NCBI GenBank assembly: GCA_020851995.1
Contig: JADZBO010000131.1
Location: forward strand, 1-39,490
Direction of reading: 5' to 3'
Source of the DNA: Burkholderiaceae bacterium
Lineage (GTDB): Bacteria > Pseudomonadota > Gammaproteobacteria > Burkholderiales > Burkholderiaceae_B
Length of the DNA stretch: 39,490 nt
The notes beneath the pieces were generated by a model, which made no database searches, was not told the DNA's origin, and saw only the letters and a program-made list of their open reading frames with translations. Position numbers and translations under genes: made by a program. This document shows positions 25,817-34,351 of this stretch, in pieces. Each line of letters begins with the position of its first letter. Positions within the stretch are counted from its first letter, which is position 1.

Positions 25817-26350
25817 ATGAGTCATCGACCAACGCCACCGGATGCCAGCGGCCCGCTGACACAATCGCTCTTTGCCGCGGCCAGCGCGGCGCAGCGACGC
25901 GCAGTGCGCAACCGCGCCCGCCGGCTGGCGAAGGCCCGCCAGGCAGCCCGCAGCGAATCGGATACTGCTGCACCACGACGCTCGCCACGCCAGAAACTCG
26001 GTGATGCAGGCGAGGACCGGGCGCTTAGCCTGCTGCAGTCGGCAGGTTGCAGACTGCTTGCACGGCAGCTGCGCTGTCCGCTGGGCGAACTCGACCTGGT
26101 GATGCGCGAAGGGGCGGAACTGGTGTTCGTCGAGGTGCGCACGCGCAGCAGCACCCGCTTCGGATCGGCTGCCGACAGCATCAGCGCCGGCAAACAGCGC
26201 CGCCTGGCGCGCGCCGCGCGCTGGTGGCTGAGATCGCTCGCGCGCGATCACTTTGACGGCAACATCCCGCCCTGCCGCTTCGACGTCGTCACGATCGACG
26301 CGACGACCCTCTGCTGGCACCGTGACGCCGTGCGACCCAGTCCGGATTAA
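25817..26350 (+). CDS. yraN: YraN family (UPF0102) endonuclease-fold protein
   Basis: A 177-residue protein with the restriction-endonuclease/Holliday-resolvase-like fold. The core starts at LGDAGEDRALSLLQ (about 61), with the motif GELDLVMREGAELVFVEVRT (about 90-109), holding the acidic D...ExR arrangement (usually ExK), then SISAGKQRRLARAA and FDVVTID. Its function is unproven. The first 60 residues are rich in Arg, Ala and Ser and have no counterpart in E. coli YraN (131 residues). The frame is open 365 codons upstream opposite rsmI; I start at the ATG just after the short divergent intergenic gap. Confidence 0.9.
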   Translation: MSHRPTPPDASGPLTQSLFAAASAAQRRAVRNRARRLAKARQAARSESDTAAPRRSPRQKLGDAGEDRALSLLQSAGCRLLARQLRCPLGELDLVMREGAELVFVEVRTRSSTRFGSAADSISAGKQRRLARAARWWLRSLARDHFDGNIPPCRFDVVTIDATTLCWHRDAVRPSPD

Positions 26351-26389
26351 ATGAGATAATTGCGCGCTGGAGAACTCACTCACTGCCCC

Positions 26390-26983
26390 ATGGATCTGTC
26401 AGCAAAACTCGCCGCGCACTTCGAAGACAACATTGCCGCCACGCGCGACAGTTTGCGGGTACTTGGCGCGCCCATCGCGCAGGCCATCGAGCTGTGCTTC
26501 GGCTCAGTCACCAACAACGCAAAGATTCTGGCATGCGGCAATGGCGGGTCGGCGGCCGATGCCCAGCATTTCATCGCCGAGCTGGTCGGACGCTTCGAGC
26601 GCGACCGCCTGCCGCTGGCTGGCGTGGCACTCAACACCGACACCTCCATACTGACCGCAGTCGGCAACGATTACGGCTTCGACCAGATCTTTTCCCGGCA
26701 GGTCAGTGCGCTCGGTCAGCCTGGCGACGTCCTGGTGGCAATTTCGACCAGCGGTAATTCCGCCAACGTTCAGTGTGCGATTACCGCCGCGCACGAGCGC
26801 GAAATGCGCGTGATTGCCCTGACCGGCAGGGGCGGCGGCGCAATTGGCGAAATGCTGCTGGATGACGACATTCACCTCTGTGTTCCGCATGACAGAACCA
26901 TGCGCGTTCAGGAAGTCCACATCCTGCTGCTGCACGTCCTGTGCGACGGTATCGACGCACTGCTCCTCGGAGACCACGCATGA
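26390..26983 (+). CDS. SIS-domain phosphoheptose isomerase GmhA / DiaA family
   Basis: A 197-residue single-SIS protein. KILACGNGGSAADAQHFIAE, NTDTSILTAVGNDYGFDQIF, VLVAISTSGNSANVQ and ALTGRGGG are typical of GmhA, which makes D-glycero-D-manno-heptose 7-phosphate from sedoheptulose 7-phosphate. By position (after yraN, before the BON lipoprotein) it corresponds to E. coli yraO/diaA, a regulator of DnaA oligomerisation. Sequence alone, without alignment, does not separate the two roles; Burkholderiales genomes usually annotate this locus as gmhA. A TTG 30 bp upstream could extend the N-terminus, but MDLSAKLAAHF is the natural start. The stop overlaps the next start (ATGA). Confidence 0.9.
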   Translation: MDLSAKLAAHFEDNIAATRDSLRVLGAPIAQAIELCFGSVTNNAKILACGNGGSAADAQHFIAELVGRFERDRLPLAGVALNTDTSILTAVGNDYGFDQIFSRQVSALGQPGDVLVAISTSGNSANVQCAITAAHEREMRVIALTGRGGGAIGEMLLDDDIHLCVPHDRTMRVQEVHILLLHVLCDGIDALLLGDHA

Positions 26984-27762
26984 CCTTCTCACGCCAGATT
27001 TCGCGGCGCACCCTGCTTGCCGGTTCCATCACGATCGGGGCAGGCGCTCTGTCCGGCTGCGTTCCGCTGATCGTCGGCGGCGCGGCGGCCACTGCCACAG
27101 TCGTCAGCGATCGCCGCAGCGTACAGGAGCAGGCCAACGACAAAAACATCAATGCCAACATCAACGCCGCGCTCAAGGAACAATTCGGTGACAGCACCGC
27201 GCAGACTGGCGATACGGCGCGCATCAACTGCAACACCTTTCTCGGCGTGGTGTTGCTCACGGGCGATGCCTACAGCGAAAAGGCCAAAACGCAGGCGACC
27301 GACATCGCGGCCAGGATCGCCGGTGTAAAGTCGGTCTCGAATCAGATTCATGTCGGACCTCTCGGCACCTTCGGTGACGATGCGAGCGATACCTGGCTCA
27401 CCTCCAAGGTCATGGCCAAGCTGGCCTCCACCTACGATGTGCCCTCCCGCGCCATCGTGGTGACATCGCACCTCGGGGTGGTCTACCTGCTGGGCATCGT
27501 CACCCAACACGAAGGGGATCTCGCTGCGGCGGCCACCGCCGAAGTCAGCGGCGTCAGGCGGGTCGACAAGCTGTTTCGCACCATCACCCCGGCGGAAGCC
27601 GCCCGGCTCGACAACCTCAATAACAAGATGCCCGCGCTTTCGCAGGGCTCGTCCTCCGGCATGGGCGAATCGTCCGCGGTTGGCGAGGCCAGTTCCCCTA
27701 AGGCACCCGCTGCCGGCGCGGCAGGCTCTGGCGGGGCGGTTGAGGTCATGCCCATCAAATGA
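26980..27762 (+). CDS. BON-domain outer-membrane lipoprotein (DolP/YraP-like) with a Tat-like signal
   Basis: A 260-residue lipoprotein. The signal has SRRTLLAGS (8-16) and a lipobox LSGC (Cys27). Two BON domains follow (about 50-125 and 130-205); DRRSVQEQANDKNI, TFLGVVLLTGDA, VSNQIHVGPLGTFGDDASDTWLTSKV and LGVVYLLGIVTQHEGD closely match E. coli DolP, which binds anionic lipids at division sites and supports outer-membrane integrity and BAM. A Ser/Gly/Ala-rich tail (210-260) is additional. The twin Arg in the signal resembles a Tat motif and is unlike the E. coli protein. Translation is coupled at both ends through ATGA overlaps. Confidence 0.9.
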   Translation: MTFSRQISRRTLLAGSITIGAGALSGCVPLIVGGAAATATVVSDRRSVQEQANDKNINANINAALKEQFGDSTAQTGDTARINCNTFLGVVLLTGDAYSEKAKTQATDIAARIAGVKSVSNQIHVGPLGTFGDDASDTWLTSKVMAKLASTYDVPSRAIVVTSHLGVVYLLGIVTQHEGDLAAAATAEVSGVRRVDKLFRTITPAEAARLDNLNNKMPALSQGSSSGMGESSAVGEASSPKAPAAGAAGSGGAVEVMPIK

Positions 27763-28250
27763 GAAAGCCCCTTGCGCTGATCGCCCTGCTTGCCTGCGTC
27801 GCGGCGCTCGCGTGGGGCTGGCTCGGCCCGGCGCGCATGGCACCTCACGTCGTCTTCCCTACGCTAAGCGGGCGCCAGCTCGCCATGGATGAGTTACGCG
27901 GCAGGGTGGTCGTCGTCAAGTTCTGGGCCACTACCTGTGCCATCTGCCTCGACCAGATGCCAGCGACCATCGACACCTACAACCAGTTTCATGACAAGGG
28001 ACTGGATCTCGTTGCGGTCGCCATGCAATATGATCCGGCCGACCGTGTCATCGCATTCGCCGAAGTGGCAAAGTTACCGTTCACGGTCGCTCTGGACGTT
28101 CAGGGCAAGATTGCCCGGGCCTTCGACGACGTCAGCGCCACGCCCACCACCGTGCTCGTCGACCGAAACGGGCGCATCGTCGCCCGCTATGTCGGCGAAT
28201 ATGACAAAGCGGCATTGCGATCAGCGATAGAATCCGCACTATTGAGCTGA
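27759..28250 (+). CDS. TlpA/ResA-like membrane-anchored thioredoxin
   Basis: A 163-residue redoxin with an N-terminal membrane anchor or signal (about 4-21). The thioredoxin active site is KFWATTCAICLDQMP with Cys60-Ala-Ile-Cys63, and the cis-proline loop is SATPTTVLVDRNG. Periplasmic proteins of this family reduce specific partners such as apocytochromes or deliver electrons to copper chaperones; the partner here is unknown. The CAIC active site differs from the common CEPC/CVPC of TlpA and ResA. It overlaps the BON gene by ATGA, so it is the last gene of the yraN-gmhA-BON-thioredoxin operon. Confidence 0.88.
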   Translation: MRKPLALIALLACVAALAWGWLGPARMAPHVVFPTLSGRQLAMDELRGRVVVVKFWATTCAICLDQMPATIDTYNQFHDKGLDLVAVAMQYDPADRVIAFAEVAKLPFTVALDVQGKIARAFDDVSATPTTVLVDRNGRIVARYVGEYDKAALRSAIESALLS

Positions 28251-28313
28251 TTGACCAAATTTGCACCAGATCCACAAACCTTCTCCCTTCAACCACATCT
28301 GCCACGCCACGTC

Positions 28314-29213
28314 ATGACCAGCCAGACTCCTCCCGCCCCGCTGAAGCCCGAAGTCGTTGCTCAGGTGCTGTCCGAAAGCCTGCCGTACATCAAGGAATTC
28401 CACGGCAAGACAATTGTCGTGAAATACGGTGGCAATGCCATGACCGAAGAAGCACTGCAGCGCAGCTTTGCGCACGACGTCGTGCTGCTCAAGCTGATTG
28501 GCCTGAACCCGGTCGTGGTTCACGGTGGCGGACCCCAGATCGACGAGGCTCTGCGCCGCATTGGCAAGCAGGGCACATTCGTGCAGGGTATGCGGGTGAC
28601 CGATGCCGAAACCATGGAAGTCGTCGAATGGGTGCTTGGCGGACAAGTCCAGCAGGACATCGTGCTGATGATCAATGAAGCGGGCGGCAAGGCGGTCGGC
28701 TTGACAGGCAAGGACGGCGCGATGATCCAGGCAGTCAAGAAAATGATGCCCAACAAGGAAGACCCGTCCAGTCCGATCGACATCGGATTTGTCGGGGATA
28801 TCAAAAACGTCGAACCAGCCGTGGTCAAAGCGCTGCAGGACGATCAGTTCATCCCCGTGATTTCGCCAATCGGCTACGGCATTGACGGCATGGCCTATAA
28901 CATCAACGCGGACGTAGTCGCCGGCAAGATGGCCGAAGTACTCGGTGCCGAAAAACTGCTGATGATGACCAACACCAAGGGCGTGCTCGACAAAGACGGC
29001 AATCTACTGCGTTCGCTGTCGGCCAAGACCATTGACGCGCTTTTTGAGGATGGCACGATCTCCGGCGGCATGTTGCCGAAGATCTCCTCGGCGCTCGACG
29101 CCGCGCGCAATGGCGTGAAATCCGTGCACGTCGTGGATGGTCGGGTCCCGCACTGCCTGCTGCTCGAAATCCTCACCGACCGTGGCGTCGGTACGATGAT
29201 CAGTTCCGACTGA
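28314..29213 (+). CDS. argB: acetylglutamate kinase
   Basis: Phosphorylates N-acetyl-L-glutamate in arginine synthesis. The 299-residue amino-acid-kinase protein has [10 protein letters not shown] (about 34-43), [25 protein letters not shown], the substrate region [31 protein letters not shown] and [19 protein letters not shown]. An in-frame TTG 63 bp upstream exists; I use the ATG giving MTSQTPPAP, which fits the family N-terminus. Length and motifs are those of the long, arginine-sensitive type in which an N-terminal helix mediates hexamers (inference). It is followed after 9 bp by the HAD gene. Confidence 0.96.
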   Translation: MTSQTPPAPLKPEVVAQVLSESLPYIKEFHGKTIVVKYGGNAMTEEALQRSFAHDVVLLKLIGLNPVVVHGGGPQIDEALRRIGKQGTFVQGMRVTDAETMEVVEWVLGGQVQQDIVLMINEAGGKAVGLTGKDGAMIQAVKKMMPNKEDPSSPIDIGFVGDIKNVEPAVVKALQDDQFIPVISPIGYGIDGMAYNINADVVAGKMAEVLGAEKLLMMTNTKGVLDKDGNLLRSLSAKTIDALFEDGTISGGMLPKISSALDAARNGVKSVHVVDGRVPHCLLLEILTDRGVGTMISSD

Positions 29214-29222
29214 CCCAGACCG

Positions 29223-29987
29223 ATGCCCCAGCGCTCAGGTCAGGGCATCCCGGTTCGCCGGCGTCGTGCCCGCACGCCGATCGAGGCCCTCGACCAGATG
29301 CCGCGCGAAACGGCGCCGGTCTGGTTGTTCGACCTTGACAACACGCTGCACGACACCTCGCACAAGATATTTCCCCAGATCAATATCGGCATGACGCAAG
29401 CCGTGATGGAATCGCTCGGCGTGGACGAGGAGACGGCCAACGCGCTGCGCACCCGCTACTGGAAACGCTACGGTGCCACGATGCTGGGCATGGTGCGGCA
29501 TCACGGGGTTGATCCGCATGCCTTCCTGCACCGCAGTCACGACTTTGAAGTCGCACCGCTGCTGCGCGCCGAAAAGGGCCTTGCAACCCGGCTCGCGCAA
29601 CTGCCCGGCCGCAAAATACTCGTCACCAATGCCCCGTTGCGCTACGCGCAGACCGTCTTGCGGCACCTGGGGTTGCTGCGCTGCTTTTCCGCCATCTGGG
29701 CGATCGAGCATATGCAGGTGCACGGCCATTTCAGGCCTAAGCCCTCGGTGGCGCTCATGCGGCATATCCTGGCCCACGAAGGAATCCGGCCCCGGCGTGC
29801 GATTCTCGTCGAAGACACGCTGGATAACTTGCGTGGCGCGCGCAATGCGGGGATTCGCACCGTGCACGTATTTCACCCGGCCACTCCGTTCGCCACGCGC
29901 CGACGCGGGCGTCCCGACTTCGTCGACTTGCGGGTAAACTCCATCGCAGACCTGCTCGGCAGGCGGCGCCCGGTTCGCAGTTTCTGA
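29223..29987 (+). CDS. pyrimidine 5'-nucleotidase-like HAD hydrolase
   Basis: A 254-residue HAD phosphatase. The nucleophile motif is WLFDLDNTLHD (34-44, Asp at 37 and 39), motif II is ILVTNAPLRYAQ, the Lys lies in FRPKPSVALMRHI and motif III is AILVEDTLDNLRGARNAGI. This pattern, especially DLDNTLHD and EDTLDNL, is that of the SDT1-type pyrimidine 5'-nucleotidase subfamily. Basic extensions flank the core on both sides (RRRRART at the N-terminus, RRRGRP and RRRPVRSF at the C-terminus). Position between argB and slmA is a common betaproteobacterial order. Confidence 0.88.
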   Translation: MPQRSGQGIPVRRRRARTPIEALDQMPRETAPVWLFDLDNTLHDTSHKIFPQINIGMTQAVMESLGVDEETANALRTRYWKRYGATMLGMVRHHGVDPHAFLHRSHDFEVAPLLRAEKGLATRLAQLPGRKILVTNAPLRYAQTVLRHLGLLRCFSAIWAIEHMQVHGHFRPKPSVALMRHILAHEGIRPRRAILVEDTLDNLRGARNAGIRTVHVFHPATPFATRRRGRPDFVDLRVNSIADLLGRRRPVRSF

Positions 29988-30030
29988 ACGCCAGAGCGTC
30001 ACTCGATCCTCATTCCAGGGTTTGACGGAA

Positions 30031-30612
30031 ATGGCAGGCAAAGCGGGCGAACGCAAGCACCAGATACTGCAAATGCTCGCAGAAATGCTCGAGCAACCGC
30101 ACTCGGCACGGATTACAACGGCGGCGCTCGCCGGCCGCCTGCAACTCTCGGAAGCAGCGCTCTACCGCCACTTCGCAAGCAAGGCTCAGATGTTCGAGGG
30201 GCTGTTCGAGTTCATCGAAGCGTCCATCTTTTCCCTGGTCAACCAGATTGCGGCGTCTGAGCCAGACGGGGTCGAGCAGGCGCGCCAAATCACCCTGATG
30301 CTGCTGACGTTTGCGCGGCTTAACCGTGGCATGACCCGGGTACTCACGGGCGACGCGCTTGTCAACGAAGATGCCCGCCTGCAAGAGCGGGCAGCCCAAC
30401 TGACCAACCGGATCGATGCGTCTCTGCGCCAGGCCCTGCGCGGTGCAATCACCGCAGGCAGGCTTACGCCCTCGTGCGACGCGTCGGTACTCGCGAGCCT
30501 GCTGACAAACGTCGTGCTGGGGGGATGGTTGCGCTTTGCGCAGAGCGGCTGGCAAACCGATCCGACCCAAAACGCCGAGCAGCAGCTCAGGATGTTACTA
30601 GGGTCGCATTGA
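30031..30612 (+). CDS. slmA: nucleoid occlusion factor SlmA
   Basis: A 193-residue TetR-family protein. In E. coli SlmA binds chromosomal sites and blocks FtsZ assembly over the nucleoid. The helix-turn-helix is RITTAALAGRLQLSEAALYR (about 27-46), followed by HFASKAQMFEGLFEFIE; RNRGM-like LNRGMTRVLTGDALVNED and VLGGWLRFAQSGW in the ligand-domain region are SlmA-typical. A TTG 9 bp upstream is an alternative start. Its stop is only 3 bp from the stop of the convergent moeB, so the two transcripts must overlap. Confidence 0.93.
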   Translation: MAGKAGERKHQILQMLAEMLEQPHSARITTAALAGRLQLSEAALYRHFASKAQMFEGLFEFIEASIFSLVNQIAASEPDGVEQARQITLMLLTFARLNRGMTRVLTGDALVNEDARLQERAAQLTNRIDASLRQALRGAITAGRLTPSCDASVLASLLTNVVLGGWLRFAQSGWQTDPTQNAEQQLRMLLGSH

Positions 30613-30615
30613 ACA

Positions 30616-31389
30616 CTACTCTTTGATTGGGACGCCGGCGTTGCGCTGCGCGCAGACCGTGCACCCCGGATCTCGCCGCACGCGCACCGAGTGCCATTTC
30701 ATGTCGGTCGCGTCGAGAATCAGCAATCGACCCACGAGCGGCTCACCGATGCCCGCGATCACCTTGATCGCCTCGGCGGCCTGCATGCTGCCAATAATAC
30801 CCACAAGCGGTGCAAAAACGCCCATGGTGGCGCAGTTGACATGCTCGACATCGTCCGCCTCTGGAAACAGACAGTGGTAACAAGGGGAGGCAGGATCGCG
30901 TGTGTCGAAAACGCTGATTTGTCCGTCAAAACGCACCGCAGCGCCAGACACCAGCGGCTTGCCGTGATGCACACAGGCGCGGTTAATCGCGTGTCGCGTT
31001 GCAAAGTTGTCTGTGCAGTCCACCACCAGATCCACCTGGCCGACTTCGGTCAACAGAGCCTCGGCATCGAGCCGCGTCGTGCGTGTGTCGACCTGGATAT
31101 CGGGATTCAGTGCGCGCAGGGACTTGCGGCCGGACTCTGCCTTGAGCTCACCGATGCGGTCGCTGACGTGCAGAATCTGGCGCTGCAGGTTGCTCAGTTC
31201 GATGCGGTCATGGTCGGCAAGGACGATTTGACCAATTCCGGCCGAAGCGAGATACATCGCAACCGGCGAGCCCAGACCGCCAGCGCCGACGACCAGCACC
31301 CGGGAAGCCAGCAATTTTTCCTGGCCTTCGATCCCCAGGTCGTCGAGCAGGATATGACGGGCGTACCGAAGCAGTTGCTCGTCGTTCAT
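30616..31389 (-). CDS. moeB: MoeB/ThiF-type adenylyltransferase
   Basis: An E1-like enzyme that adenylates the C-terminal Gly-Gly of MoaD (molybdopterin synthesis) or ThiS (thiamine). The 257 residues have the ATP-binding VVGAGGLGSPVAMYLASAG (33-51), ELSNLQRQILH, CTDNFATRHAIN, the zinc-binding pairs CYHC and CTVC, and NCATMGVFAPLVGIIGSMQA. Sequence fits both MoeB and ThiF roles; it is the only such gene in the window. It lacks a rhodanese domain; a separate rhodanese gene lies 4 kb away. The ATG overlaps the ctpA stop (ATGA), placing it at the end of the gpmA-envC-ctpA-moeB run. Confidence 0.9.
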   Translation of the reverse strand: MNDEQLLRYARHILLDDLGIEGQEKLLASRVLVVGAGGLGSPVAMYLASAGIGQIVLADHDRIELSNLQRQILHVSDRIGELKAESGRKSLRALNPDIQVDTRTTRLDAEALLTEVGQVDLVVDCTDNFATRHAINRACVHHGKPLVSGAAVRFDGQISVFDTRDPASPCYHCLFPEADDVEHVNCATMGVFAPLVGIIGSMQAAEAIKVIAGIGEPLVGRLLILDATDMKWHSVRVRRDPGCTVCAQRNAGVPIKE

Positions 31390-32831
31390 TTCTTGGCGGC
31401 CGAGCCCCCGGCAGTCGCTTCAGACCCGCTGGTGCCCTTGGCCGCAGCGCGAACGACCGTCTTCTGCACCGGCCTGCCCTCCAGGAAGTTGACCGCCTGC
31501 TGCAGTTGGAAATCTTCCGGCGTACCGAACTGGAATGCCTTGGCCGTATCGACCATTTCGGGCTCGCCCGGATCTTCCTTGCCGGTCGGAGTAGGGGATG
31601 ATGCCCTGGCATCCGCACCGTCACCCTTGGGATTCGAGAGGTGGCGTTGCAAATCGGCTTCGCGGGTTCCGCGGAACAGATCGCCCTCGGGGGTGTCCGA
31701 GACCAGCGTATCCGGCTCAATGCCCTTGGCCTGGATGGAACGACCAGAGGGAGTGAAATAGCGCGAAGTCGTCAGCTTGATCGCGGTGTTCTCGGAAATC
31801 GGCAGAATCACCTGCACCGAGCCCTTGCCAAAGGTGCGATTGCCCATGATGGTCGCGCGCTTATGATCCTGCAGCGCCCCGGCGACGATCTCGGATGCCG
31901 ACGCCGAACCGACGTTGACCAGCACCACCATCGGGACGGTTTTCGCCCAACTGGGCACGCCGATCAGGTAATCGGGTTCGCCACGGGCGTAATCCGAGGC
32001 GTTGGCAAGATACTTGTGCTTGGAATCGGCCACGCGACCATCTGTGGAAACCACCAGCACATCAGGTTTGAGAAACGCTGCGGAAACCCCAATTGCGCTG
32101 CTGAGCAAGCCGCCCGGATCGTTGCGCAGATCGAGCACCAGGCCCTTGGGTGCGCCAGCGGCACCGATTTCCTTCAGATGGCGAACCAGATCGGCACCGG
32201 TCTTTTCCTGGAACTGCGCGATCCGGACATAGCCGATGTTGTTATCCAGCATCTTGCTGCGAACGCTGCGAACCTTGATGGTGTCGCGAACCAGTTTGAC
32301 CACGATCGGCTGGGTCTGGTTCTGACGCGAAATGGTCAGGGTGATCGGGGTCTTGACCGGCCCGCGCATCATCTTGACCGCATCCGTCAGAGTCATTCCC
32401 TTGGTCGAGGTATCGTTGATCTTGACGATCAGATCCCCCGCCCGGATACCCGCGCGGGCGGCTGGCGTATCTTCGATGGGCGAAATCACCTTGACGACGC
32501 CGTCCTCGGTGCCAACCTCGATCCCGAGGCCGCCGAACTCGCCCTGTGTGGCGGTTTGCATTTCCTTGAAGGCGTCGGCATCCAGGTAAGCCGAGTGCGG
32601 ATCCAGATCTGACAGCATGCCGGAAATGGCGCCATCGATCAGTTTCTTGTCGGTGACCGTCTCAACATAATTATTCTTGATGGCGGCAAAAACGCTGGAG
32701 AACTGGCGCAGCTCATCGAGCGGCAAGGGAGTGCCACGCTGCGCGACTGCGGTAATGCCCAAACTGAGAGCGACGCCAGCGATAACGCCTGCGGAAATCA
32801 GTCCCAGACTGCGAAATTTGCGAGTGCCCAT
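31386..32831 (-). CDS. ctpA: S41 C-terminal processing protease (CtpA type)
   Basis: A periplasmic serine protease of 481 residues that in other bacteria degrades or trims envelope proteins, including peptidoglycan hydrolases. It has a membrane anchor or signal (about 9-30), a PDZ domain (about 98-182; GGLGIEVGTEDGVVKV, DTPAARAGIRAGDLIVKIN) and the S41 catalytic domain with NVGSASASEIVAGALQD (306-322) and Lys336 in FGKGSVQ, forming the Ser-Lys dyad. A Pro/Ser/Glu-rich tail follows. AGGA lies 6 bp before the second of two close ATGs, so I start there (MGTRKF). Position next to envC suggests a role in septal peptidoglycan turnover. Confidence 0.94.
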   Translation of the reverse strand: MGTRKFRSLGLISAGVIAGVALSLGITAVAQRGTPLPLDELRQFSSVFAAIKNNYVETVTDKKLIDGAISGMLSDLDPHSAYLDADAFKEMQTATQGEFGGLGIEVGTEDGVVKVISPIEDTPAARAGIRAGDLIVKINDTSTKGMTLTDAVKMMRGPVKTPITLTISRQNQTQPIVVKLVRDTIKVRSVRSKMLDNNIGYVRIAQFQEKTGADLVRHLKEIGAAGAPKGLVLDLRNDPGGLLSSAIGVSAAFLKPDVLVVSTDGRVADSKHKYLANASDYARGEPDYLIGVPSWAKTVPMVVLVNVGSASASEIVAGALQDHKRATIMGNRTFGKGSVQVILPISENTAIKLTTSRYFTPSGRSIQAKGIEPDTLVSDTPEGDLFRGTREADLQRHLSNPKGDGADARASSPTPTGKEDPGEPEMVDTAKAFQFGTPEDFQLQQAVNFLEGRPVQKTVVRAAAKGTSGSEATAGGSAAKK

Positions 32832-32884
32832 GCACATTCCTGAAATAGATACTGTTCAGCAGACCGCTCGAGGCGCGAAATAGT

Positions 32885-34351
32885 TCAACGCGCAAGAAAT
32901 GTAACAGGATCTACGGCGGCCCCGCGATGGCGGATTTCGAAGTATAGGGCGGAATCCAGCTGCCCGCCGGTATTGCCCGCCAGCGCGACCGTATCTCCGG
33001 GCCGAACCGGATCCCCCGCCTGCTTGAGCAGGCTCTGGTTATAGGCGTAGACCGACAGGAATTGCTGGCCGTGATCGACGATCAGCAGGTTACCGAAACC
33101 CCGCAGCCAATTGGAGTAAACGACGGTACCGGCCGCCACCGCGTGCACCGGAGTGCCTTCGTCGGCCCGCACCAGAATCCCGCGCCAGACGCCTCCCTCA
33201 GGCCGATCGGTGCCGAATCGCGCCATCACCGTGCCTCGCACGGGCCAGCGCAAACCCGCCTTGAGACCTTCGCCGGCAGTGGAGGCGGTCGCCGCCACGC
33301 TGGCCGCCTGGGCTTGTTTGCTGGCGGCGTCCGCGGCACGCGCCTCGCGTGTTGCCTCGGCGGCGGCCTGGCGGGCCTGGGTCGCCTGCAGCTCGGCCTG
33401 GCGGGCCTCCTGCTCGGCCTTCGATTTCGCTGAAGCCTCGGCCTGCTTTGCCGCCGCTGCTGCCGTCCGTGCAGCATCAGCGGCCCGCCGCGCCTGCTCG
33501 GCCTTGCGCGCCTCTTCGGCGCGGCGGGCTTCCGCCGCGGCTTTGGCCTGCTCCGCACGCCGAGCCTCCTCGGCACGCCGCGCTGCCTCGGCAGCCTTGC
33601 GCGCAGCGGCGATTTGCGTGGCAAGGTCGTTGACGAGTTCGCCCAGGCGCTTTTCGTCGCGCCCGAGCTTTGCCGCTTCCGCACGCTGAGCAGCCAACTG
33701 GCCCTCAATACGGGCCAGCACAGTAGCGCGTTCCTTCTTTTGCTGATCCAGTTGCGCTTTCTGTTCGGTGGTTTCGCGCACTAAACGGGCAATATCGCGC
33801 TGGCGGGCGTCAGCGCGGGTTTCAAGTTCTGCCAGGCGTTCAATTTCCCGGCGCAAGGTCTCGACAGTCTCGGCGCGTGCCCGGGACACATAGTCCAGGT
33901 AACCCAGATCGCGGCCGAGCTCCTGTGGATCGTCTCCGGACAGCAAGGCAGTCCAGGGCGAAAGCCCACTGGCGTATTGCTTGCGCAGCTGTTCGGCCAG
34001 TTCTTCACGCCGTACGGCCAGAAGCTCCTGCTGCTTGCGGATCTGCGCGTGGAGATTGTCGAGTTCGGTCTGCGCCTGTTTCAGTTGGGCCGCAAGCTCG
34101 CGCAGCTTTTTGTTCGAAACCGAAATCGCGGTTTCAGAAGCACGCAATGCGTCAGCAGCCTCCTTGCGGGCGGATTCCCGGGTGTCAATTTCCTTCTGCA
34201 AGGCGCGAATGCGCTCGCGCAGATCGTGCTGCGCGCGCTCGGCCTGCGACTGCCGCAAAGTGATGTCTTCGGTCTTGGCCAGTGGGGTGCCATAGGGCAT
34301 CAGCAGGCAAAAAAGCCCGCTGACGACCCAACTGGCCAGACGGCGGCGCAT
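32885..34351 (-). CDS. envC: EnvC-like murein hydrolase activator (degenerate LytM)
   Basis: A 488-residue periplasmic protein that in E. coli activates amidases AmiA/AmiB at the septum under FtsEX control. After a signal peptide (1-25) comes a long coiled coil (about 30-245), then a repetitive Ala/Glu/Arg region (about 245-350; repeated AEEARRAEQAK-type units, TolA-like), then an M23/LytM domain (366-488). The LytM zinc ligands are replaced: VWRGILVRA lacks the HxGxD ligands, YAYNQS replaces YxHxS, and ALYFEIRHRG has Tyr470 instead of His. This loss is the hallmark of EnvC, so it should be a non-catalytic activator. It overlaps gpmA by one base (TAATG). Confidence 0.93.
   Translation of the reverse strand: MRRRLASWVVSGLFCLLMPYGTPLAKTEDITLRQSQAERAQHDLRERIRALQKEIDTRESARKEAADALRASETAISVSNKKLRELAAQLKQAQTELDNLHAQIRKQQELLAVRREELAEQLRKQYASGLSPWTALLSGDDPQELGRDLGYLDYVSRARAETVETLRREIERLAELETRADARQRDIARLVRETTEQKAQLDQQKKERATVLARIEGQLAAQRAEAAKLGRDEKRLGELVNDLATQIAAARKAAEAARRAEEARRAEQAKAAAEARRAEEARKAEQARRAADAARTAAAAAKQAEASAKSKAEQEARQAELQATQARQAAAEATREARAADAASKQAQAASVAATASTAGEGLKAGLRWPVRGTVMARFGTDRPEGGVWRGILVRADEGTPVHAVAAGTVVYSNWLRGFGNLLIVDHGQQFLSVYAYNQSLLKQAGDPVRPGDTVALAGNTGGQLDSALYFEIRHRGAAVDPVTFLAR

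Noticed and set aside
33260-33700. The Ala/Arg/Glu repeat region of envC as a possible CRISPR or direct-repeat array
   Set aside because: The repeats are short, imperfect, in frame and encode a helical protein segment, with no constant repeat and unique spacers.
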